Below, one piece after another: positions 16,410 to 24,823 of a DNA stretch of 64,000 nt. The position numbers and the translations under genes were made by a program. The notes below the pieces were generated by a model. It saw only the letters and a list, made by a program, of their open reading frames with translations. It was not told the origin of the DNA and did no database searches. The stretch is from Spartinivicinus marinus (GTDB lineage Bacteria > Pseudomonadota > Gammaproteobacteria > Pseudomonadales > Zooshikellaceae), in contig NZ_JAPJZK010000001.1 of the NCBI RefSeq assembly GCF_026309355.1, positions 4,670,501-4,734,500 of the forward strand. The letters are read 5' to 3'. How positions within the stretch are numbered: the first letter of the stretch is position 1; every line of letters starts with the position of its first letter.

Positions 16410-16654
16410 CATACACTAACCACCAATAAACCTGTCACAGCTGTATGTGATGCACCTGCAGTACTTTTAAATGCTAAAGATGCTCAAGTTAACTATGTGG
16501 TTAAAGGTAAGGCGGTAACAGGTTTTAGTAACAGTGAAAAAGAGGCTGTGACATTAACAAATGTTGTCCCTTCTTGCTGGAAGATGAGCTGGCTAGCCGC
16601 GGCGCTGAATATCAGAAAGTAGCTGATAAATTACTTACTGCACTTGATGTATAG
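16410..16654 (+). pseudogene. DJ-1/PfpI-family protein remnant (truncated and frameshifted)
   Basis: The reading frame from about 16410 encodes KPVTAVCDAPAVLLNAKDAQ, then VVKGKAVTGFSNSEKEAV and LTNVVP, the second half of a type-1 glutamine-amidotransferase-like DJ-1/PfpI protein; the AVC block holds the usual nucleophile cysteine. At about 16568 one T appears to be missing. In the next frame the family end continues as LLEDELASRGAEYQKVADKLL up to TAG at 16652. The N-terminal half of the gene is absent. This is therefore a doubly damaged gene, not an 84-residue protein. It sits directly before yqhD, with which it was probably co-transcribed. Confidence 0.82.
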
Positions 16655-16669
16655 GAAGGAAAATCTGTG

Positions 16670-17827
16670 ATGTTGAATTTTAGTTTTCAAAATACGACTC
16701 AAATCCACTTTGGTGAAGATCAAATTAAAACCATTAGACAGGCAATACCTGCGTCAGCAAGAGTGTTGGTTACTTATGGTGGTGGCTCTATCAAAGCGAA
16801 TGGTGTTTATGAGCAAGTGGCTGAAGCGCTGAGTGAGCATACTTGGTTTGAATTCTCTGGTATTGAGCCGAACCCAAGTTATGACACTTTAATGAAGGCA
16901 CTGGATTTAATCCAACAACATAATATTGATTTCCTGCTGGCTGTTGGTGGGGGATCTGTTATTGATGGTACCAAGTTTATTGCGGGTGCTGCGTTGTATA
17001 AAGGTAATGACCCCTGGGATTTTGTCGCCAAAGGGCAGGCTATTGAGCAGGCTCTACCAATTGGGTGTGTACTGACTCTACCGGCCACTGGGTCAGAAAC
17101 CAATGTTGGCGCAGTAGTGACGCGTGATAACGCTAAGCTAGCGTTCCAAAGCCCCTTAGTGCGCCCGTTATTTGCAGTACTTGATCCATCAGTCACTTTA
17201 TCACTCTCTGATAGGCAAATCAGTAACGGGGTTGTCGATGCGTTTGTTCATATTATGGAGCAATATTTAACCTACAACGTAAATGGAAAAGTACAGGATC
17301 GGTTTTCTGAGGGTCTGCTACTTACGCTTATTGAAGAAGGGCCAAAGGCTTTAGCGGCAGACACCAAACATGATTTGGAAGTTCGCGGCAACATTATGTG
17401 GGCAGCCACCATGGCGCTTAATGGTTTGATAGGAGCGGGAGTACCTCAAGACTGGTCAACCCACATGATTGGTCATGAAATCACTGGTACCTATGGGGTT
17501 GATCATGCACGGACCCTGTCGGTTGTTTTACCCGCAGTAATGAAAATCTGTAGAGATTCTAAGCGCGAAAAACTATTGCAGTATGCTGAACGCATATGGA
17601 ACCTGACAGAGGGCGATGATGATGTTCGTATCAACAGAGCCATCGAGTTAACGGAGCAGTTTTTCGAAACGATGCAAGTCCCTGTGCGTTTATCACAGCT
17701 CGACATTGCTGAAACGGGTATTGATGCTCTAGTCGACAAGCTAACCCAGCATGGAATGATTCAGTTAGGTGAACATGGTGCGATTACACCTGAAGTTAGT
17801 CGTAACATTTTGACTACTGCACTGTAA
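16670..17827 (+). CDS. yqhD: YqhD-like NADPH-dependent iron-containing alcohol dehydrogenase
   Basis: 385 residues from the ATG at 16670; a GTG one codon earlier is also possible, and AGGAAGGA lies 6-9 bases before. It starts NFSFQNTTQIHFGEDQI and has the group III ADH nucleotide-binding GGGS motifs (TYGGGSIKANGVY, AVGGGSVIDGTKF), the ATGSETN block and metal ligands in VVDAFVHIMEQYLT and HMIGHEITGTYGVDHARTLS. YqhD reduces short and medium aldehydes such as those from lipid peroxidation with NADPH. Location behind a DJ-1 relic and before a GST, divergent from a LysR gene, suggests an aldehyde-detoxification unit. Confidence 0.93.
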   Translation: MLNFSFQNTTQIHFGEDQIKTIRQAIPASARVLVTYGGGSIKANGVYEQVAEALSEHTWFEFSGIEPNPSYDTLMKALDLIQQHNIDFLLAVGGGSVIDGTKFIAGAALYKGNDPWDFVAKGQAIEQALPIGCVLTLPATGSETNVGAVVTRDNAKLAFQSPLVRPLFAVLDPSVTLSLSDRQISNGVVDAFVHIMEQYLTYNVNGKVQDRFSEGLLLTLIEEGPKALAADTKHDLEVRGNIMWAATMALNGLIGAGVPQDWSTHMIGHEITGTYGVDHARTLSVVLPAVMKICRDSKREKLLQYAERIWNLTEGDDDVRINRAIELTEQFFETMQVPVRLSQLDIAETGIDALVDKLTQHGMIQLGEHGAITPEVSRNILTTAL

Positions 17828-17841
17828 TGATAGGATTAGCT

Positions 17842-18450
17842 ATGTTGACAGTACACCATCTAAATCAATCCCGCTCCAAACGAGTACTATGGTTGTTGGA
17901 AGAGCTTTCCATGCCTTATCAGCGTGTTGACCACCAGCGCGATCAAACAACTCATCTGGCCCCAGCGAGCTTAAAAAAGGTTCATCCGTTGGGTAAGGCC
18001 CCGGTTGTGGTCGATGGGGATGTGGTTTTATGCGAATCCAGTGCAGTGATGGAATACATCATCGATTTGGATGAGCAGAAGCGCTTCAGGCCTGCCCAAG
18101 GAACCCCAGAGTATTATCAATATCTTGAGTGGTCCCACTTTGCTGAAGGTTCCTTGGGGTTGCCTGTTATTACTCACCTGTTTATGCAGAGAGAGAAGCG
18201 CAATGGTGACCAGCCTATGGATAGCTACATTGCCAAGGAAATTAACGTAGATTTTGTTTATATTGAATCTACGTTGAGCCAGCGCGCGTACTTTGCTGGT
18301 GATGAGTTTACCGTGGCAGATATTATGATGACCATTATGTTGGAGATTGCGAATAGCATTGGCTTACTGGAAGGCCGCGAAAATACATTGGCCTATCTTA
18401 CCAAGATAAGGCAGCGTCAGGCTTACCAAAAAGCGTTGAGTTTTGGGTAA
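17842..18450 (+). CDS. Glutathione S-transferase
   Basis: 202 residues from the ATG at 17842, preceded by TAGGAT. An ATG at 17827 overlaps the yqhD stop and would add five residues. The thioredoxin-like N-terminal domain shows NQSRSKRVLWLLEELSMPY and the glutathione-gamma-glutamyl contact CESSAVMEYI. The all-helical C-terminal domain contains FAGDEFTVADIMMTIMLE, the conserved N-capping box region. It is cytosolic. Tight coupling to yqhD supports a joint role in electrophile or aldehyde removal. The substrate is unknown. Confidence 0.92.
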   Translation: MLTVHHLNQSRSKRVLWLLEELSMPYQRVDHQRDQTTHLAPASLKKVHPLGKAPVVVDGDVVLCESSAVMEYIIDLDEQKRFRPAQGTPEYYQYLEWSHFAEGSLGLPVITHLFMQREKRNGDQPMDSYIAKEINVDFVYIESTLSQRAYFAGDEFTVADIMMTIMLEIANSIGLLEGRENTLAYLTKIRQRQAYQKALSFG

Positions 18451-18647
18451 AAGCTGCCTTTAAGGATAGCCACTAAAATTTGATAGCAAAGCGATTATGT
18501 AAGCCTCCTAGCACTCTTTTCATGTAGACTTTTATCTTGCTTGGCCAAAATCTCGCTTTTTAATTTTGGCCATTCTCCGATCAGGGCTTCTTATAAAAAT
18601 TGTGGGTGTCTTTTTCATAACGATCTAATATTGAGCTGTCCTTACGA
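18451..18647. other. Short intergenic region
   Basis: About 200 bp between the GST stop and the end of a small minus-strand frame. No hairpin with a clear T-tract and no gene were recognised. Confidence 0.4.
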
Positions 18648-18794
18648 TTAGTCTACTTGAGCGGTAGTTTCATTAAGTTTAACTATCCACTTATAAGCCA
18701 GTGATAATATACAAATCTCAATAACCGCAACGATTAACCAAATAAGATCGTAAACAAAGTCCAAATAATAGGGTAGAAATGGTAGATAACTCAT
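18648..18794 (-). CDS. Small two-helix-like membrane protein (48 aa)
   Basis: A minus-strand frame from ATG at 18794 reads MSYLPFLPYYLDFVYDL, a hydrophobic helix IWLIVAVIEICILSLAY, and a polar end KWIVKLNETTAQVD before TAA. The same frame is open upstream of the ATG for about 18 more codons and is also hydrophobic (LFVLIGLLPIL), but no standard start codon is found there. It lies about 54 bp after the 189-residue membrane protein on the same strand and could be co-translated with it. The coding look is moderate and the Shine-Dalgarno is weak. Function unknown. Confidence 0.4.
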   Translation of the reverse strand: MSYLPFLPYYLDFVYDLIWLIVAVIEICILSLAYKWIVKLNETTAQVD

Positions 18795-18847
18795 GATTTG
18801 GCTTGTTAAAATAGGTAGTAAACCTATTAAAACAAATAAATAGGCTG

Positions 18848-19417
18848 TTAATAATCCTCTAACTCATCCTCTTCCACAACAGGTGACTGCTGACGACCAG
18901 CTCGGGTTTTACGCTCTGGCTTTTTTTCAGTTTTCTTGGTTGTTGAAGGCTTTGGCAGAATTTTTTCTGGTTTGGGTAATGCTTGATAAAAGCCTACCGT
19001 CTTTAAAAACCAGCACTGGATTAATGCGCAAACGAACATAATGAACTGATAGTTATAGTAGACCTTTAATAAAGGTAAATTTATTTTATTCTGGCTCAAT
19101 GTTGAAATTGTCAGTAACGCAGTAGTTAATACTAGCCCTGTGATAGACATGATTAACCCAGTTGTTAGTAAAATATTATCTGATTTTTTTTGCCTAAAGT
19201 TCGTGAGTGAGTCACGCAGCATAATACCCCATAAAGCGATGGTAATAAATGACCATTCAGGTAGGTGCTTAATGCTATCCCACTCTTTACCAATGGATAA
19301 TAAAATAAGCACATACACAATAATTGGCAATAAAGTAAAGCCTGTCTCGTATATTGCCATTGCTAGGGATTTAAGGGCTAAACCGACGTGTTTTAAGTAA
19401 TAGAGAGCTCGTTTCAT
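18848..19417 (-). CDS. Uncharacterised four-helix membrane protein with charged tail
   Basis: I do not recognise this 189-residue protein. It has four hydrophobic segments (about residues 26-43, 56-68, 82-106 and 118-138) and a highly basic then acidic C-terminal tail of about 45 residues (KPSTTKKTEKKPERKTRAGRQ, ending VEEDELEDY). The topology suggests an inner-membrane protein with both ends in the cytoplasm. It is followed on the same strand by a possible 48-residue membrane protein. No catalytic motif is visible. Confidence 0.7.
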   Translation of the reverse strand: MKRALYYLKHVGLALKSLAMAIYETGFTLLPIIVYVLILLSIGKEWDSIKHLPEWSFITIALWGIMLRDSLTNFRQKKSDNILLTTGLIMSITGLVLTTALLTISTLSQNKINLPLLKVYYNYQFIMFVCALIQCWFLKTVGFYQALPKPEKILPKPSTTKKTEKKPERKTRAGRQQSPVVEEDELEDY

Positions 19418-19708
19418 AAATATCCCCCAATATACGCTGTTAAAGCGGTATAATAGTAGTTATGTGTTTTTTAGAGTGGGCTTTCAGTTTCCTTTTGATT
19501 TCAAGTATTTGAAGCAGGCTAAAAAACGAGCGCGAAATATCGCATATTTTAATTGGATCTTTTGTGGGGTGGTTCGCACTAAAAAAACGAAACAAGTGGT
19601 GTATAGTAGCAAGTAACTATAGGGCAATTATACTCAACTAGTGGCGTTTATGAGATATTCCACTGTTATTTTAAATCATTAGGTTGGGTTGTCACAATAA
19701 CTGAAGGA

Positions 19709-20182
19709 TTAACTTGCCAGCTCAGCTGTCTCAAGCCTAATTTTTCTACGGCGAATTGCCTCTTGATAGCGACGCTTTTCATTAGCTGTTTGGGGGGTAA
19801 AGGGAGGAACCTGAGTGGGTTTGCCGTTTTCATCCAAAGAGACCATGGTAAAATAACAACTGTTTGTATGGCGGGATTTACGTCGGCATATATCTTCTGC
19901 TACTACACGAATCCCCACCTCCATGGATGTATTGCCTGTATAGTTAACACTGGCCAGACAAGTAACCAGCTCACCAATTTCAATGGAGTCTTTAAATAGC
20001 ACTTTATCCACTGAGAGGGTGACAACATAGGAAGCGCAATAGCGCATGGCACAGGTATAAGCGACTCGATCAAGTAGTTTAAGTAAGTCTCCTCCATGCA
20101 TTTTTCCAGAAAAGTTTGCTACTTCTGGCGTAACTAGCTCGCTCATCTTTAAGGTGTGTTTGTAACTCATAGCTGTTTTCAC
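19709..20182 (-). CDS. Acyl-CoA thioesterase, hotdog fold (YciA/BFIT-like)
   Basis: A 157-residue single hotdog domain. The diagnostic stretch FSGKMHGGDLLKLLDRVAYTCAMRY carries the conserved G-G-x-L-x-x-x-D with the catalytic Asp. The following VVTLSVDKVLFKDSIEIGELV and TNSCYFTMVSLDENGKPTQVPPF are also typical. Enzymes of this type hydrolyse short to long acyl-CoA esters in the cytosol and are usually hexameric. Monocistronic; a solute-binding protein gene diverges from it. Family clear, chain-length preference unknown. Confidence 0.92.
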   Translation of the reverse strand: MKTAMSYKHTLKMSELVTPEVANFSGKMHGGDLLKLLDRVAYTCAMRYCASYVVTLSVDKVLFKDSIEIGELVTCLASVNYTGNTSMEVGIRVVAEDICRRKSRHTNSCYFTMVSLDENGKPTQVPPFTPQTANEKRRYQEAIRRRKIRLETAELAS

Positions 20183-20373
20183 CTAAAAACAGGGGATAAC
20201 AGCATTTATAGTTAGCAATAACTTAAACCTCAAGGAGAAATAACATAATCTACAGATTGGCATGGGGATTGCGCTATCCAAAACGGGTGCCTTGGAACAA
20301 AATTCTAGCAAGTTATTTCGTGCACGTCCCTTACAAGCTACAATTTGGTAGTAAATGAAAAGATTACTCATGC

Positions 20374-21213
20374 ATGAAAAGTGTAAGAACGATTGTCAGT
20401 TGTTTGCTGATCATAAGCTGTTGTACCAGCTCGTTAGCGGACGATTACTGGTCTACCCATGTAGTCAGGATTGCTGATGATTTGGCGGAGTGGCCGCCTT
20501 ACACTTATTTTGTTCGTAAAAAAAATGGTGAGGTTTCCAAGCAAATTGCCGGTTTATCCATTGATGTGATTGAATGGATTTTTACTCAAAATAATATGGC
20601 TTACACTGTGGAGCTGTTGCCTTGGCAGCGAGCTCAGGCAGAAGTAGCCAAGGGCAATCGCTATCATATGTTGTTAAATGCATCATATAGTGATAAGCGC
20701 AATAAAACTTATTTGCTGACCAAACCATATTATCAATTGAATCTATTCTTTTTTTATTCTAAAAAATACCATAAAAAACCACCGAGGGTGACGGGTGTCG
20801 GTGACTTAAAAAAACGTTTTAAAACCTGCGGTATTTTTGGATATAGCTATGCGGCGAGAGGATTTGCTGCAAATGAAGTGGATGCTTGGGCAAAAAACTA
20901 TGATTTATTGATTAATGCACTGCATAAACATGGCCGCCGTTGTGATGTTTTTATTGAAGGCTATGAAATTATGATTGGCTTTTCTTATATTGGCAATCCA
21001 CTGATGAAGGACCCATTACTAGGTTATGCAAAACTTCCTGGCCTTAAGCAAGAACCCTTCTATATGATGGTGAGTCGTCGTATAAAGCAAGGGGATAAGC
21101 TAGTTGATATCATGAACAAAGGGGTTATTCAGTTGGTTAAAACCGGCAAAATGAAAGCTTTATTTGAGAAGTACCAACTGTTATATCCTGGGAATGATTT
21201 TTATTTGCGATGA
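20374..21213 (+). CDS. Periplasmic solute-binding protein family 3 (amino-acid type)
   Basis: 279 residues with a signal peptide (residues 1-22, ending SSLA) and the bacterial family 3 fold: VRIADDLAEWPPYTYF, GLSIDVIEWIFTQNNMAYTVELLPWQRAQAEVAKG, SDKRNKTYLLTKPYYQ, and a C-terminal GVIQLVKTGKMKALFEKY. These normally deliver a polar amino acid to an ABC permease, but no permease or ATPase genes are adjacent. Stand-alone members are frequent in marine gammaproteobacteria and may serve sensing. Three such genes or fragments occur in this window (20374, 34822, 35101). Confidence 0.88.
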   Translation: MKSVRTIVSCLLIISCCTSSLADDYWSTHVVRIADDLAEWPPYTYFVRKKNGEVSKQIAGLSIDVIEWIFTQNNMAYTVELLPWQRAQAEVAKGNRYHMLLNASYSDKRNKTYLLTKPYYQLNLFFFYSKKYHKKPPRVTGVGDLKKRFKTCGIFGYSYAARGFAANEVDAWAKNYDLLINALHKHGRRCDVFIEGYEIMIGFSYIGNPLMKDPLLGYAKLPGLKQEPFYMMVSRRIKQGDKLVDIMNKGVIQLVKTGKMKALFEKYQLLYPGNDFYLR

Positions 21214-21781
21214 GTGATAAGTATATTTTGTCGGATAAGTCCAAATGGTAATAAAGTACTACTAATAGTAGCGATTTTATTGAGCGCCACAAAATGGCTT
21301 CTCCTTACTTTTATTCTATGGTGAATTTTTTTATATTCATTTTTATGCTGAGGTTGACTGCTTGGATAGTTTTAATCGACCGTTTGAATATGGTGAGTGC
21401 TTTTATAAAAAGGGTGAAGCTTGTCTATGGGTTTTGACTTTACAAGAGCTTATTTTTCCCTCTTGCTCAATCTAGAAGTGTATAGTGAAATTCAGTCGGG
21501 TATCGAAAAGATGCTTGTGTAATATACCTTATTTATGCAAAAATTATTTTACTAAGAATTACCTCAACTGAAGTATATTGCTTGGTTGATATTCATACTA
21601 ATAGATACATTAAAAACGAGGTTTGCTGCTGCCAAAAAAATAAGCTTGCAAGTAAGGTAAAATTGGCAGGGTACGTTAAATGTTGAGTGTATATATAGTG
21701 TGAGTGTCGGTTCAAAAGGGCTAATGAGAAGTGTAGGACCAGGGCTGTCAAGCCTATAACTAAGGGAGCAAAGGAAGACGA
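21214..21781. other. 568-bp intergenic region
   Basis: AT-rich DNA between two plus-strand secreted-protein genes. Only short frames are seen (about 31 codons from an ATG near 21426), without good ribosome-binding sites. The last 15 bases hold AAGGGAGCAAAGGA, the ribosome-binding region of the next gene. No repeat or RNA gene was recognised. Confidence 0.5.
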
Positions 21782-22153
21782 GTGAAAAAGTGGGGTATTG
21801 TAACGAAGTTAATTGGGGTAACTATTTTTTTTCCTGTCATTGAAAGTTACTGTATAGCAGACTCAATAGTTGGAACTGTGAAACCAATTGCTGCGGAGGT
21901 AAAGCTAGTTCAGCTGACAGATTGGGGGGATACTATTAGGGTGTCATTAAACTACTTACCACCCAAGGTTAGTTTATTGAAAGTTAAGCATGGTGCTGCT
22001 GACCTCATTGACTGTAATGATCATGCTGGCTATAAAATCCCATTCTGGCCTAATATATTGCTTAGTAAGGATCAACTACCGGTTACTTTATGTGTAGTGG
22101 CTTATGACCAGGCAGATAATAGCTCAATGCCTTGGGAGTTTGCTCTTAAGTAA
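21782..22153 (+). CDS. Small exported protein of unknown function
   Basis: I do not recognise this 123-residue protein. It starts with GTG behind a good AGGAAG site. A hydrophobic N-terminus (about residues 8-25) followed by CIADS suggests a signal peptide. The mature part is short and beta-rich looking, with two cysteines (LIDCNDH and VTLCVVAYD) that could form a disulfide bond, and ends NSSMPWEFALK. There is no obvious operon partner, as more than 400 bp of non-coding DNA lies on either side. Confidence 0.6.
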   Translation: MKKWGIVTKLIGVTIFFPVIESYCIADSIVGTVKPIAAEVKLVQLTDWGDTIRVSLNYLPPKVSLLKVKHGAADLIDCNDHAGYKIPFWPNILLSKDQLPVTLCVVAYDQADNSSMPWEFALK

Positions 22154-22579
22154 AGTTTATTCAAAAAAGCTTATTATTTTTTATTTAATTTTTCAGGGAT
22201 CCTGATCAACACTTTGACTGTGTTGTTTTTATTATTGTGTCTCGTCAAATAAAAGATAGTTACGTTTATGGTTATCACGCTAGTGCTCCATGCCTAAAGT
22301 TGGGTAACAGTCTCCAAAGACATTTATTTTCTGGTAAGGCGCTTTTATTGCAGGCATGTTTTTTTGCAGACATGTTTTTTGCAGATATAGCGGGCCTACG
22401 TCAAGAAAAAGTAACATAACCAGAAGATAAATGAAGAAGAGGTTGTTACCTTATTTTGCACATTGGTCGCTCGTGCATAGTTTATCTGAAAGAGAGTGTC
22501 TTTTATTCAGGGTAGCTGTTCGAATTTGATTTTTTTGGCTAGAGTAAAATGTTTCTAGCCTGGAAAAGGATAATTCTTT
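22154..22579. other. 426-bp intergenic region with a short imperfect tandem repeat
   Basis: No credible gene. A 60-codon frame at 22237-22419 exists but has no ribosome-binding site and ends in low-complexity DNA. That DNA is a three-copy imperfect tandem repeat of TTGCAGRCATGTTTT at about 22349-22387. The TGGAAAAGGA before 22580 is the ribosome-binding site of the next gene. Confidence 0.5.
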
Positions 22580-23173
22580 ATGGCCTATTTACAACCATTA
22601 TCAGCAACTCATCACCCTGATTTAATAGATAGTTTTAGTGTTTTTGAGCGAATTTTAGGTTTTGTACCTAACAGTATGTTAACGATGCAACGCTGCCCAG
22701 AAATAGTAAAAGGTTTTACTGTATTAACAGAGGCCGTAATGAGCCCTCATGGTTCAGTTGATATGGGCTTTAAGCGATTGATTGCACACTTTGCTAGTAA
22801 AGCAGCTGGGTGTCGCTATTGTGAAGCTCACTCACTAGTCGCGGCCAAAATTCACGGTGTTAGTGATGAAAAAGTGGCGGCTGTCTGGGACTATAAAACA
22901 AATGGTTTATATACTGAGGCTGAAAGAGTTGCGTTGGACTTTGCATTAGCAGCAGGCTCAGTACCCAATGGAGTGGATGAGGCTTTAATGATTAACATGA
23001 AGCACTATTGGTCAGAGCAAGAAATTGTAGAGATACTGGCGGCAGTTTGTTTATATGGTTTTTTAAATCGCTGGAATGATTCCATGGCCACTGATTTGGA
23101 AGAACCTCCCAAAGCATTGGCAGATACAGTTTTAAAAGGCCATGGTTGGACAGCTGGTAAACATTTGTCATGA
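22580..23173 (+). CDS. Carboxymuconolactone decarboxylase/AhpD-like protein
   Basis: A 197-residue all-helical AhpD-like protein. The redox motif is seen in SKAAGCRYCEAHSLVAAK, with CxxC followed two residues later by His as in alkylhydroperoxidase-type CMD proteins. Other supportive segments are IVEILAAVCLYGFLNRWNDSMA and the N-terminal GFVPNSMLTMQRCPEIVKGF, both usual in this peroxidase-related group. It probably acts in the cytosol as a thiol-dependent peroxidase. No AhpC or lpd partner is adjacent. Confidence 0.88.
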   Translation: MAYLQPLSATHHPDLIDSFSVFERILGFVPNSMLTMQRCPEIVKGFTVLTEAVMSPHGSVDMGFKRLIAHFASKAAGCRYCEAHSLVAAKIHGVSDEKVAAVWDYKTNGLYTEAERVALDFALAAGSVPNGVDEALMINMKHYWSEQEIVEILAAVCLYGFLNRWNDSMATDLEEPPKALADTVLKGHGWTAGKHLS

Positions 23174-23193
23174 TGTTGACTATTTTTGCAGGG

Positions 23194-23607
23194 TTACTTT
23201 TTCTCGTTTATTGAAGCTTGGTCAACCTGTTCTGCTATTTCTGGCTCTAGATAAACTTGCTCCAATAGCTCGGCAGCCCAATCAGCTTGTACAGCTAAGA
23301 ACTTTAACATTCTAATGGCAATAACTTGGGCTGCAGGTAGTGTGCTCCACATGGTTTTAGTTAGGCAACGCCAGTGATCGGCTTGAATAGACTTTGGCCG
23401 ATTTAATTGTTCATAACAGGTTTGACAAAGCAGTAGGCATTGATCAAGTTCAGGCTCAACGGGAACAGGCGGTACTTCATAAATAGTTAACTTTACACCA
23501 CTAGCTTCGCATAGTTCACAGCAGGATTTTGCACGACGGGTAAGATCTTTCCCCAATAAATTTAGGTCGCTTAAGCGAGCGTGATAATTGTCGTATCCTT
23601 TGGCCAT
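23194..23607 (-). CDS. PhnA-like zinc-ribbon protein
   Basis: 137 residues. The first half carries a zinc ribbon with Cys pairs at about 30/33 (CCELCEAS) and 61/64 (LLLCQTCYEQL) around the phrase LTIYEVPPVPV, characteristic of the PhnA/YjdM N-terminal zinc ribbon. The second half (DHWRCLTKTMWSTLPAAQVIAIRMLKFL) matches a family of PhnA-ribbon proteins in gammaproteobacteria. The C-terminal PhnA domain proper is lacking. Despite the old name, no phosphonate function is established. It is 43 bp upstream of the ABC ATPase stop and on the same strand, downstream of it. Confidence 0.78.
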   Translation of the reverse strand: MAKGYDNYHARLSDLNLLGKDLTRRAKSCCELCEASGVKLTIYEVPPVPVEPELDQCLLLCQTCYEQLNRPKSIQADHWRCLTKTMWSTLPAAQVIAIRMLKFLAVQADWAAELLEQVYLEPEIAEQVDQASINEKK

Positions 23608-23649
23608 TTTCTCACCAGGTAAAGTTGATGTTATTTTGATTAATACATT

Positions 23650-24723
23650 TTATAGTGGTACTGATGGTTTATTGCCATCGGTAGGAGATGAAAATGCCAC
23701 TAAGTGATCTGCTTCTACTTTAATACCTATCTGTTCTCCAACTTCATAATTGTGGTGGCTGGGAATTAATGATTCAACAATGCTGCCTGTAGGTAAGCGT
23801 AAGTGATAGTGGGTCATTGCACCTTTAAATACTTTTTGTACAACTTCCGCTTTGATTGGGCTATCGGGTGCTTCTATCACATCATCTGGGCGCAACAACA
23901 CTTCAATAGGGGTGCCAACAACCCAGTTGTAAGAGCGGTTGCCTGTTAACTCACCCAGTTCAGTTGCGACACTTTCTGGGCTAATGGCATTGCCACGGAT
24001 AAAATGCCCCTGGCCAATAAAATTAGCAACAAAGTGTGAGCGTGGCTCGTGATATAAATTGTAAGGAGTATCCCATTGGAGTAACTTGCCGTCTTTCATT
24101 ACACCAACTTTGTCAGAAAAACTAAACGCCTCCTCTTGATCGTGGGTTACTAAAATAGCGCTGATCCCTTGGCTTTTTAGTATTTCTCGGACTTCTTCGC
24201 TAAGGCGCCGGCGTAGGTCAACATCCAGGTTTGAAAAAGGCTCATCCATTAATAACAGCTTGGGGGCTGGGGCTAATGCACGAGCCAGGGCAACCCGCTG
24301 TTGTTGTCCACCAGACAGCTCGTGGGGGTAGCGTTCTTCATAGCCAGTTAAGTTAACCAGTTTTAACAGTGTTTCAATGGTTGCTGCTTTACTGGCTTGT
24401 TTGGGTAGTCCAAAGGCAATATTTTTAGCAACGGTTAAGTGAGGAAACAGGGCATAGTCTTGAAACACCATACCAATTTTACGCTGTTCTGGTGGTATGC
24501 TTTTTTTAGGGCTTGATAGTAGGGTGTCCGCTAATTTTATCGAGCCCTGGCTTACGGATTCAAAGCCTGCAATTGCCCTTAGTGTCGTGGTTTTGCCACA
24601 ACCACTGGGGCCTAACAGACTACAAATGTCGCCTGGATTAATATGAAAGCTAATCTGATGAACTATGGTATGGTGATTATAGCCACTATGGACATCATCT
24701 AACGCAAGTAATGGTGGTTCCAT
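23650..24723 (-). CDS. ABC transporter ATPase, FbpC/PotA type
   Basis: A 357-residue ATPase with Walker A GPSGCGKTT, Q-loop FQDYALFPHLTV, signature LSGGQQQRVALARAL, Walker B LLLMDEPFSNLD and the switch His in LVTHDQEEA. The C-terminal region (about 240-345) is a TOBE domain, with VLLRPDDVIEAPDSPI. It is the length of Fe3+, thiamine or polyamine importer ATPases. FSNLDVDLRRRLSEEVREIL is typical of the FbpC branch. No permease or binding-protein gene is next to it, so it must work with subunits encoded elsewhere. Confidence 0.93.
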   Translation of the reverse strand: MEPPLLALDDVHSGYNHHTIVHQISFHINPGDICSLLGPSGCGKTTTLRAIAGFESVSQGSIKLADTLLSSPKKSIPPEQRKIGMVFQDYALFPHLTVAKNIAFGLPKQASKAATIETLLKLVNLTGYEERYPHELSGGQQQRVALARALAPAPKLLLMDEPFSNLDVDLRRRLSEEVREILKSQGISAILVTHDQEEAFSFSDKVGVMKDGKLLQWDTPYNLYHEPRSHFVANFIGQGHFIRGNAISPESVATELGELTGNRSYNWVVGTPIEVLLRPDDVIEAPDSPIKAEVVQKVFKGAMTHYHLRLPTGSIVESLIPSHHNYEVGEQIGIKVEADHLVAFSSPTDGNKPSVPL

Positions 24724-24823
24724 CTTTAATGTGGTCTAAATATAAATGATTAAGTGTCGTGTGTTGGAATTGAGCTATGTTAGAGCTGATCAGGCTACGT
24801 TTGCAACTGAAAAAGGTAAATTA

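Noticed and set aside
16368-16622. Reading the 84-codon frame as a complete small protein
   Set aside because: Its C-terminus only makes sense after a frameshift and its first 14 codons are upstream regulatory DNA including the LysR palindrome.
20183-20371. Frame of 62 codons upstream of the thioesterase gene
   Set aside because: It lies in the divergent promoter region, has no motif and no clear ribosome-binding site.
22237-22419. A 60-codon plus-strand frame
   Set aside because: No ribosome-binding site, amino-acid composition unlike a protein, and its second half is a short tandem repeat rich in TTTT.
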